This document shows, piece by piece, positions 54,082 through 61,533 of a stretch of DNA of 64,000 nt. The position numbers and the translations under genes are program-made. The notes below the pieces were generated by a model. That model was not told the origin of the DNA. It made no database searches and saw nothing but the letters and a program-made list of their open reading frames with translations. The stretch's first letter is position 1. Each line of letters begins with the position of its first letter. Origin of the DNA: Bradyrhizobium sp. 1 (lineage in GTDB: Bacteria; Pseudomonadota; Alphaproteobacteria; Rhizobiales; Xanthobacteraceae). Location of the stretch: assembly GCF_023073315.1 (NCBI RefSeq), contig NZ_JADPJH010000002.1, forward strand, positions 420,900 through 484,899, read 5' to 3'.

Positions 54082-57000
54082 TCAGCGCGCGCGGCGGGAG
54101 AAGAAGGAGATCAGGACCGGCAGCGTCACCAGGATCACGATCGGCGCCAGCATCATGCCGGTGACCACGACGACCGCGAGCGGCTTCTGCACCTGCGAGC
54201 CGATGCCCTCCGAAAGCGCAGCGGGCAGCAGGCCGACGCCGGCGACGACGCAGGTCATCAGCACGGGCCGGAGCTGCAACTCGCCGGTGCGGATCACCGC
54301 GCTCATGCGGTCCATGCCTTCTTCGATCAGCTGATTGAACTGCGACAGGATGATGATGCCGTCCATCACCGCGATGCCGAACAGCGCGATGAAGCCGATT
54401 GCCGCGGACACGCTGAAGGCGGTGCCGGTGATCAACAGTCCAAGCACGCCGCCGAAGATCGCCATCGGGATCACGCTCATGGCGAGCAGCGTGTCGGTCA
54501 TCGAGCCAAAATTGAACCACAGCAGGATTCCGATCAGCGCCAGCGAGATCGGCACCACGATCGACAGCCGCCGGATCGCATCCTGGAGATTGCCGAATTC
54601 GCCGACCCAGTCCATGTGCGCGCCGGGCGGCAACTGCACCTGGTCGGCGACCTTCTGCTGCGCCTCGCGGATGGCGCTGCCGAGATCGCGTTCGCGCACC
54701 GAGAACTTGATCGGCAGGTAGCGTTCCTGCTGCTCGCGATAGATGTAGGCCGCACCCGAGACGAGGCTGATGGTGGCGACCTCGCTCAGGGGAATCTGCG
54801 TGACGGTGCCGTTCGGCCCGGGCGCGCCGATCCGCAAATTCTGGATCACCTCCGCGCTCCGGCGGAATTCCGGCGCCAGTCGGACGATGATCGGGAAATG
54901 GCGGTCGGAGCCGGGCTCGTAGATATCGCCGGCGGTATCGCCGCCGATCGCGACCTTGATGGTGGCGTTGATATCGCCAGGCGCAAGGCCATAGCGCGCG
55001 GCCTTGGCGCGGTCGATGTCGATCTGGATGGTCGGCTGTCCGAGCGAGGTGAACACCGCAAGGTCGGTGACGCCCTGCACGGTCGACAGCACCTGCTTGA
55101 TCTTGTTGGCGGTGTCGGTCAGCGCCTGGAGATCGCTGCCGAACAGCTTGATCGAGTTCTCGCCCTTCACGCCGGACACGGCTTCGGAGACGTTGTCCTG
55201 GAGATATTGCGAGAAGTTGAACTCGACGCCGGGGAAGCGGTCGTCGAGCTGCTTGAGCAGTTGCGCGGTCAGCTCTTCCTTGTCGTGGGTGCCGGGCCAT
55301 TGGCTGGCGGGCTTCAGCGGGGCAAAGAACTCGGCGTTGAAGAAGCCGGCCGCATCGGTGCCGTCATCGGGTCGGCCGTGCTGCGACACCACGGACTCGA
55401 CCTCGGGCCGGGCGCGGATCAACTTCCGCATCTCGTTGACGTAGCTGTTGCCTTCCTGGAGCGAGATGGTCGGCGGCAGCGTAGCGCGGATCCAGAGATT
55501 GCCCTCTTCCAGCTTCGGCAGGAATTCGAGGCCGAGCAGCCGGCTGAGCGCGACTGTCATCAGCACGAGTCCGACCGAACCACCGAGCATGAGCTTGCGA
55601 TTGGCGACCGCCCAGTTCAGCAACGGCATATAGAGCCGATGCAGGATCCGCATCACCCTGGTCTCGGTCTCCCGGACATGCGCGGGCAGGATGATCGCCG
55701 ACAACGCCGGGGTAACGGTGAAGGTCGCAAGCAGGCCGCCAGCGAGCGCATAGGCATAGGTGCGCGCCATCGGCCCGAAGATATTGCCCTCGACGCCTGA
55801 CAGCGTGAACAGCGGCAGGAAGGCTGCGATGATGATGGCGGCGGCGAAGAAGATCGAGCGCGACACGTCGGCCGCGGCGCTGAGGATGGCGTGGCTCTTC
55901 ATGCCGAACAGCGTCTCGGGCGACATATGATCGGAGTCCGACACCGGCGTCGTCTGCGTCAGGCGGCGGAAGATCGCCTCCACCATGATGACGGTGGCAT
56001 CGACGATCAGGCCGAAATCGATCGCGCCGACCGACAGCAGGTTGGCCGATTCCCCGCGCAGCACCAGGATGATCACGGCGAAGAACAGCGCGAACGGTAT
56101 CGTGGCGCCGACGATCAGCGCGCTGCGGAGATCGCCGAGGAATATCCATTGCAACAGCACGATCAGCAGAATGCCGACCACCATGTTGTGCAGCACGGTG
56201 TGGGTGGTGAGCTCGATCAGGTCGCCGCGGTCGTAGATGCGCTCGATGCGTACGCCCGGCGGCAGGATGCTGGAGTTGTTGATGGTCTGGACGAGCTGGT
56301 GGACGCGCTTGATGGTCGGCGAGCTCTGCTCGCCGCGGCGCATCAGTACGATGCCCTGCACGATGTCGTCGGCATCGTCGATGCCGGCGATACCGAGGCG
56401 GGGCTTCTGCCCAACGGTGACCGTGGCGACGTCCTTGACCAGCACCGGATTGCCGTTGGTCTGGGCAATCATGGTGTTGGCGAGGTCGTCGATCGAGCGG
56501 ATCAGGCCGACGCCGCGCACCACGGCCGATTGCTGGCCGATATTGACGGTGTTGCCGCCGACATTGACGTTGGAATTGCTGACGGCCTGAAGCACTTGCG
56601 GCAACGTCAGGCCGTTGGCGACAAGCTTGTTGTTGTCGACCTGGAGCTCGTAGGTCCTGCTCTTGCCGCCCCAGCCGGTGACGTCGATGACGCCGGGTAC
56701 GGCGCGAAAACGACGCTGGAGGACCCAGTCCTGGATGGTCTTGAGGTCGAGCACGCTGTAGTTCGGCGGGCCGACCAGACGGTAGCGGAAGATCTCACCG
56801 ATCGGGCTCAGCGGCGAGATCTGCGGCTGCACGTTGCCCGGCAGCGGCGCGAGCTGCGCCAGGCGGTTCAACACCTGTTGCAGCGCCTCGTCATAAGTAT
56901 AGGCGAAGGAGAACTGGAGTTTGACGTCGGAGAGGCCGTAGAGCGAGATGGTGCGGATGGTCGTGAGGTTCTTCAGACCCGCGACCTGAGTTTCGATCGG

Positions 57001-57198
57001 GATCGTGATGTAGCGCTCGATCTCTTCCGCCGACAGGCCCGGCGACTGCGTCACGATGTCGACCATCGGCGGGGTCGGATCGGGATAGGCCTCGATGTTG
57101 AGCTGGTTGAACGCAATCAGGCCGCCGATCAGTACGGCGACGAACATGCCGACCATCAGGAAGCGCCGGTTGACGGCAAGGGCGACGAGGCGATCCAT
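54082..57198 (-). CDS. czcA: heavy-metal RND efflux permease (CzcA/CusA type)
   Basis: A 1038-residue inner-membrane RND transporter with twelve spans and two large periplasmic loops. The HME-type proton relay is intact in transmembrane helix 4: Asp394, Asp400 and Glu407 (AIDFGLIVDATVIMVEAIF). SPLSPIGEIFRY and GVIDVTGWGGKSRTYELQVD are typical of CzcA rather than AcrB. It exports divalent or monovalent metal ions from the periplasm. It follows the adaptor gene by 39 bp. No outer-membrane factor adjoins; TolC at 50194 could serve. The exact metal is unknown. Confidence 0.9.
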   Translation of the reverse strand: MDRLVALAVNRRFLMVGMFVAVLIGGLIAFNQLNIEAYPDPTPPMVDIVTQSPGLSAEEIERYITIPIETQVAGLKNLTTIRTISLYGLSDVKLQFSFAYTYDEALQQVLNRLAQLAPLPGNVQPQISPLSPIGEIFRYRLVGPPNYSVLDLKTIQDWVLQRRFRAVPGVIDVTGWGGKSRTYELQVDNNKLVANGLTLPQVLQAVSNSNVNVGGNTVNIGQQSAVVRGVGLIRSIDDLANTMIAQTNGNPVLVKDVATVTVGQKPRLGIAGIDDADDIVQGIVLMRRGEQSSPTIKRVHQLVQTINNSSILPPGVRIERIYDRGDLIELTTHTVLHNMVVGILLIVLLQWIFLGDLRSALIVGATIPFALFFAVIILVLRGESANLLSVGAIDFGLIVDATVIMVEAIFRRLTQTTPVSDSDHMSPETLFGMKSHAILSAAADVSRSIFFAAAIIIAAFLPLFTLSGVEGNIFGPMARTYAYALAGGLLATFTVTPALSAIILPAHVRETETRVMRILHRLYMPLLNWAVANRKLMLGGSVGLVLMTVALSRLLGLEFLPKLEEGNLWIRATLPPTISLQEGNSYVNEMRKLIRARPEVESVVSQHGRPDDGTDAAGFFNAEFFAPLKPASQWPGTHDKEELTAQLLKQLDDRFPGVEFNFSQYLQDNVSEAVSGVKGENSIKLFGSDLQALTDTANKIKQVLSTVQGVTDLAVFTSLGQPTIQIDIDRAKAARYGLAPGDINATIKVAIGGDTAGDIYEPGSDRHFPIIVRLAPEFRRSAEVIQNLRIGAPGPNGTVTQIPLSEVATISLVSGAAYIYREQQERYLPIKFSVRERDLGSAIREAQQKVADQVQLPPGAHMDWVGEFGNLQDAIRRLSIVVPISLALIGILLWFNFGSMTDTLLAMSVIPMAIFGGVLGLLITGTAFSVSAAIGFIALFGIAVMDGIIILSQFNQLIEEGMDRMSAVIRTGELQLRPVLMTCVVAGVGLLPAALSEGIGSQVQKPLAVVVVTGMMLAPIVILVTLPVLISFFSRRAR

Positions 57199-57237
57199 TC
57201 AGGTCTTCAGTCTGTCTTCAGTTTCTTGGGTCGTCGA

Positions 57238-58482
57238 TCAGCTGCCGGACGCCGCGCGGTCGATGAACAGGCTGCCCTTGACGACGATCTGCTCGCCGGG
57301 TTTCAAATTGCTCGTGACTTCGACGAGGTTGCCGTTGATGAGGCCGATCTTGATCTCACGCAGTTCGACCGACTTGTCCTCGCGCGCGACCCAGAGGCGG
57401 ACCTTGTCGGCTTCATAGATCAAGGCCTGCTTCGGCACCGCCGGTGCGGCGCGGTCGCCGGCCGAATAGATCGTGACGTTGGCGAACATTTCGGGCTTGA
57501 GCAGACCGTCCTTGTTGTCGATGGTGGCACGCACCAGCAGGCGGCGGGTGCTCGGATCGATCGCCGCCGCAACGTAGTTGATCTTCGCGGTCAGCGGGCG
57601 GCCCGGCAGCGCCATCACATTGACGCTGATGTCCTGCCCGATGCACACGGCGGCGGCGTCGCTCTCGCGTACGAAGGCGGTGAGCCAGACCGTCGAGAGA
57701 TCACCCACCACGAAGACCGGATCGCTGGCGCCGGAATTGACGTATTGGCCGGGGCCGATCTTGCGCTGCACGACCGTGCCCGCGATCGGCGAGTAGATCG
57801 TGATCTCCCGGTCGATGACGCCCTTGTCCTGGAATACCTTGATGGTCTCGTCGGTGAAGCCGAGGATGCGCAGCTTGTTGCGCGCGGCCTCCAGCGCCGT
57901 CCCCGAGGAGCGCATGTCGTTCTGCGCCTGGACCTGGGTCGCCTCCGCCTGCTGATAGTCCTTCAGCGGAATGGCGTGGCCTTCATAGAGATCCTTGGCG
58001 CGCTTGAACTGGATGTCGGCAAGGTCGATCGCCGACTTCGCCTTGTTCTGCGAGGTCATCGCCGCGATGAAATCGTTCTGGGCCTGCACGGTGTCGGCGG
58101 CTTCGATCGTGAACAGCGGTTGGCCTTGCTTGAGCATCTCGCCCGGCTTGGCGAGCAGCTTGGTGACGCGGCCCGCATAGGGCGAGAACACCGGCGTCGA
58201 ACGGTCTTCGTCGACCGCGACCTTGCCTTCGGTGACGTATTCGGCCCGGAAGGTCTTGGCCTTGACCGGCTCGATCGTCAGCGTCGCCCATTCGGACGGC
58301 GTGGGCGTGAAGTTCTGCGCATTCCTGCGCGACTGGCTGGAGATCTCGGAGTGGCTCTTGTCCTTGGTCCCCGCGTAGAGGAAGCCATAGGCGCCGGCGC
58401 CGCCAAGTGCCAGTAAAACTACGGATGTGATCACCCGTTGTTTTGTAAACACCTGCAATCGCTTGGTATTTTCAACTACCAT
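57238..58482 (-). CDS. czcB: RND efflux periplasmic adaptor (CzcB-type)
   Basis: A 414-residue membrane fusion protein. One N-terminal anchor (residues about 18-36, VVLLALGGAGAYGFLYAG), then barrel-sandwich and alpha-hairpin regions (FSPYAGRVTKLLAKPGEMLKQGQPLFTIEAAD; in part), and the beta-barrel near FVVGDLSTVWLTAFVRESDA. It bridges the CzcA permease to an outer-membrane channel. I see no His-rich N-terminal metal-binding segment, as some CzcB proteins have. It is the first gene of the czcBA pair. Confidence 0.88.
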   Translation of the reverse strand: MVVENTKRLQVFTKQRVITSVVLLALGGAGAYGFLYAGTKDKSHSEISSQSRRNAQNFTPTPSEWATLTIEPVKAKTFRAEYVTEGKVAVDEDRSTPVFSPYAGRVTKLLAKPGEMLKQGQPLFTIEAADTVQAQNDFIAAMTSQNKAKSAIDLADIQFKRAKDLYEGHAIPLKDYQQAEATQVQAQNDMRSSGTALEAARNKLRILGFTDETIKVFQDKGVIDREITIYSPIAGTVVQRKIGPGQYVNSGASDPVFVVGDLSTVWLTAFVRESDAAAVCIGQDISVNVMALPGRPLTAKINYVAAAIDPSTRRLLVRATIDNKDGLLKPEMFANVTIYSAGDRAAPAVPKQALIYEADKVRLWVAREDKSVELREIKIGLINGNLVEVTSNLKPGEQIVVKGSLFIDRAASGS

Positions 58483-58627
58483 AGGGCCCGGTCATGTCTG
58501 CGACGATCTCGGCAAACGACTGCCTCATCGGTCGCGCTAATAGTGCTGAATTGAGATTTCAAACAACCTAAAAAACGCCGGGCGCCTTTCGGTTTACGTT
58601 AAAATTTTGCGACACGTCAGCTTCACG

Positions 58628-60028
58628 TCAGTTTCGCGCCGGCCACTTCGCGGGATGACTGCCGAGCGGCATCGCCGGACGGCTCCATTGCGCCGGCGTC
58701 TTCGACAGCAGCGCCGAATGATGCATCGCCTTCAACGTGCCAAAGCCAGATGGCACGCTCTCGATGAACGCAGCATGTACGGCTTCGCCCGTAAGATCCG
58801 GGGTATTCAGCCCCCCGTCGAGCCGGCCGAGATTCCACAGCCAGCGCCCGGTCTGGGCCAGCGATACGCGCACATGCCAGCTGCCGCCTTCGCCGGCCTG
58901 GCGGACCTTGGCCATCATCGCGCCGAGCGCCATCAGATAGCCGGTGGCGTGGTCGAGCATCTGCGCCGGCAATTCCTTGGGACCATCGATGCCGGCGGCC
59001 TGCCCTTCGGCGTGGTTGAAGCCGGTGGTGGTCTGCACCAGGGAATCGAAGCCGCGCCGCTCGGCCCAGGGGCCGGCATGGCCATAGGCCGACAACGTGA
59101 CATAGACGATGCCGGGATTGATCTTCGCGGCGTCCTCGGGCGAAAAGCCGAGGGCGGCAAGCGCACGCGGGCGATAGCCTTGCGAGAAGATGTCGGCTTC
59201 TTTCAGGAGCTCGCGCAATTGCGCCCTGCCCGCCTCGCTCTTCAGCGCGATAAACGTCGTGAGCTTGCCGCGACCGGTGTCGATGGTGAGCCAGGGAATG
59301 GCAGGCAGCTCCGCCCCTGACACCAGCAGCACATCCGCGCCATGCGCCGCGAGCGTGCGGCCGGCAACCGGGCCTGCGATGACGCGGGAGAGGTCGAGCA
59401 CACGAAGGCCGGCAAGCGGACGATCGCCTTGAGGCCACGGCTTTGGCGGGGCTTCGCCGATCTTCTCGATCGAGATCAGCGGCAGTTCGGCAAGCGCACG
59501 TGCCTGCGGCAGCGCCGACCATTCGTCGTAAGAGCGCATCAGGGCAACGACGCCGCCGGCAGCATAAGCCGCAGTTTCAAAATCCTCGCCCGTCCATTGC
59601 ATCAACGCTGCCTGCACCTGCTCGCGCTCAGGCTCGCAAGCCAGCACCTTGCAGACGGCATCGCGGTGATGCGGAAAATTGGTGTGGCAGCGGACGAAGC
59701 GGTTGTCGCCGGTCTTGTAGACGCCGGCGATGGCGTCCCAGGCCGGAGGCGGCGGCTTGTCGTCGAGACGCAAATAACGCTCGGAGCGGCATTCGGCGAC
59801 GGCGTGGCGCATGTCGACAGTGACGTCCTGCGCCACGCCGCTGCGCAGGCGCCATATCTCGGCGGCGGCGAGGCCAGCTGCGGCGATCGTCGCCTGCCCG
59901 GCCACGGCAACGCGGAACGAGGACGGGATCTGCGGCTCCTCCCCGGTCAGCCGCACGCACGAGAGCGCGGCCTTATCGCCGCCGGCGGAAGTCCAGATAC
60001 CCTTGAGAATGTCGGCGGGGCTTTGCAT
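58628..60028 (-). CDS. family III CoA-transferase (CaiB/BaiF)
   Basis: A 466-residue formyl-CoA transferase family protein. The Rossmann-like core PLAGLRVLDLSRVIAGPVAGRTLAAHGADVLLV (in part) starts only at about residue 195; an N-terminal half of the same fold precedes it, so this is the long two-part type. GLDxLVQTTTGF-like text (FDSLVQTTTGFNHAEGQ) and MLDHATGYLMALGAMMA are conserved. It transfers CoA between carboxylic acids; the substrate is unknown. The start at 60028 (MQSPADILKG) is favoured over 60085. Confidence 0.85.
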   Translation of the reverse strand: MQSPADILKGIWTSAGGDKAALSCVRLTGEEPQIPSSFRVAVAGQATIAAAGLAAAEIWRLRSGVAQDVTVDMRHAVAECRSERYLRLDDKPPPPAWDAIAGVYKTGDNRFVRCHTNFPHHRDAVCKVLACEPEREQVQAALMQWTGEDFETAAYAAGGVVALMRSYDEWSALPQARALAELPLISIEKIGEAPPKPWPQGDRPLAGLRVLDLSRVIAGPVAGRTLAAHGADVLLVSGAELPAIPWLTIDTGRGKLTTFIALKSEAGRAQLRELLKEADIFSQGYRPRALAALGFSPEDAAKINPGIVYVTLSAYGHAGPWAERRGFDSLVQTTTGFNHAEGQAAGIDGPKELPAQMLDHATGYLMALGAMMAKVRQAGEGGSWHVRVSLAQTGRWLWNLGRLDGGLNTPDLTGEAVHAAFIESVPSGFGTLKAMHHSALLSKTPAQWSRPAMPLGSHPAKWPARN

Positions 60029-60141
60029 GTCCGCTTCTCTCCCTTTCAAGTCTAAGCATGATCTTTTCGGAAAACCGCTGCGCACTTTTCAGGATCATGC
60101 TGTAGTTTTGCAGCCATCGCATTAGCACATAAAGGAATGCA

Positions 60142-60429
60142 ATGGCCGCCATCGATCCCCTCACCGCCGGCGCCGTGTTCGTCGCAACGGCGGCCACCGA
60201 CGCAGTCTATGTGATGTTCACCTCGGCCGTGATCGCGCGAAAACGCGTGCCAGCGGCCAACTGGAGCGCCGTCTGGTACATGCTCTCCTCCTACGCGGTG
60301 ATCAGCTACACGGAAAATGCGTTCTATGTCGCTTTCGCGGCGATCGGCTCCTGGGCCGGCGCCTACGCCTCGCTGACCTTCCTGCACCGCCCGCCCGGCG
60401 GCCCGCCGGTGGGCGCGGCGCCGGAGTGA
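60142..60429 (+). CDS. small membrane protein (95 aa)
   Basis: A 95-residue protein with AAAGGA upstream of the ATG. Three hydrophobic segments are visible (about residues 8-28, 43-60 and 62-80), separated by short polar turns, and the C terminus is Pro/Gly-rich. I see no named family, but the same size and topology recur in Bradyrhizobium genomes (from memory). It is divergent from the CoA-transferase gene and followed by a family A repeat. Confidence 0.7.
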   Translation: MAAIDPLTAGAVFVATAATDAVYVMFTSAVIARKRVPAANWSAVWYMLSSYAVISYTENAFYVAFAAIGSWAGAYASLTFLHRPPGGPPVGAAPE

Positions 60430-60448
60430 GGGGCGCTGTTTTCCGCCG

Positions 60449-60532
60449 TCATTGCGAGGAGCTCTTGCGACGAAGCAATCCAGACTGTTTCCTCGGTTGC
60501 ACTTCTGGATTGCTTCGCTGCGCTCGCAATGA
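60449..60532. repeat. palindromic intergenic repeat, family A copy 3
   Basis: The ends TCATTGCGAG (60449-60458) and CTCGCAATGA (60523-60532) are inverted; inside, CGAAGCAATCCAGA and TCTGGATTGCTTCG form the same arms as copy 1. The GAGCTCTTGCGACGAAGC part marks its orientation, opposite to copy 4 at 61423. It precedes the SDR gene. Confidence 0.88.
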
Positions 60533-60603
60533 TGTTGTGGAGGCTTCTGCGTCTCTCCTGAAGCGGCTACACTCCCTGCACCAACAAGAAGGAAAACCAA
60601 ACA

Positions 60604-61374
60604 ATGGATCTCGGTCTCAAAGGAAAAATCGCCGTCGTGCTCGGTGGCACGCGTGGCATCGGGCGGGCGATTGCGGCAACGCTGGCTGGTGAAGGCACCA
60701 ATGTCGCGGTGTGCGCGCGCAACGCGGAGCAGGTTGCGGCGACCGTCACTGAGCTGAAGGCGAACGGCATCCGCGCCGCTGGCGGCACGGTCGACGTCAC
60801 CGACGGCGCGGCGCTGAAGGCATGGGTCGAGGGCGTGGCAAAGGAGCTCGGCGGCATCGACCTGCTGTTCGCCAATGCCGGCGCCATGGCGCAAGGCCAT
60901 GATCCCGCATCATGGGAGCAGAATTTCCGGCTCGACGTGCTCGGCGCCGTGCATGCGTTCGACGCCGCGCGGCCGTTCCTGGAGGCCAGCGGCGAAAAGA
61001 GCGGCGATGCCGCCTTCGTTATCATCTCCTCGATCGCGGCGGCGCAGGCCGATTTCGCGAGCTCCTACGGCCCGATCAAGGCGGCGCTGATCCACATGGC
61101 CAAGGGATTGGCGCGGCAATACGCAAAGAAGAAAATCCGCGTGAATGTCGTGTCGCCCGGCACCGTCTACTTCAAGGGCGGCGTCTGGAACATGATCGAG
61201 CAGAACGCGCCAGAACGTTACAACGACGCGATGAAGCGCAATCCAACGGGCCGGATGGCAACGCCGCAGGAGATCGCGAGCGCGGCGGTGTTTCTCGCAA
61301 GCCCGGTGTCGGGGTTCACCACGGGATCGAATCTCGTCGTGGACGGGGCGATCTCGAACCGGGTGAATTTTTAG
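60604..61374 (+). CDS. short-chain dehydrogenase/reductase
   Basis: A 256-residue classical SDR. The NAD(P)-binding motif is GGTRGIGRAIA (residues about 12-22), the structural motif NAGAMAQG, and the catalytic Ser-Tyr-Lys reads S...SYGPIKAALIHMAKGLA. The C terminus (ASPVSGFTTGSNLVVDGA) is typical. AGGAAA serves as ribosome binding site. It reduces or oxidises an alcohol or ketone; the substrate is unknown. Inverted copies of repeat family A flank it on both sides. Confidence 0.93.
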   Translation: MDLGLKGKIAVVLGGTRGIGRAIAATLAGEGTNVAVCARNAEQVAATVTELKANGIRAAGGTVDVTDGAALKAWVEGVAKELGGIDLLFANAGAMAQGHDPASWEQNFRLDVLGAVHAFDAARPFLEASGEKSGDAAFVIISSIAAAQADFASSYGPIKAALIHMAKGLARQYAKKKIRVNVVSPGTVYFKGGVWNMIEQNAPERYNDAMKRNPTGRMATPQEIASAAVFLASPVSGFTTGSNLVVDGAISNRVNF

Positions 61375-61422
61375 GGAGCGTAACGACCGAGAGTTGGGTA
61401 CTCGGTCGTCTCCGCAAACTCG

Positions 61423-61505
61423 TCATTGCGAGCGTAGCGAAGCAATCCAGAATCTTTCCGCGGCGACAGTCTGGATTGCTTCGTCGCAAGAGCTCCTCGC
61501 AATGA
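61423..61505. repeat. palindromic intergenic repeat, family A copy 4
   Basis: TCATTGCGAG (61423-61432) and CTCGCAATGA (61496-61505) bound inner arms GCGAAGCAATCCAGA and TCTGGATTGCTTCGTCG. The GAGCTC end is at its right side, so it is inverted relative to copy 3. Copies 3 and 4 thus flank the SDR gene. Confidence 0.88.
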
Positions 61506-61533
61506 TGTTGTGGCGGAAGCCCGCGCCACCACT

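Noticed and set aside
55891..58416. 841-codon plus-strand open frame antisense to the RND pump
   Set aside because: Its translation is Asp/Arg/His/Gln-rich shadow text with no domain; the minus-strand genes have clear CzcA and CzcB motifs.
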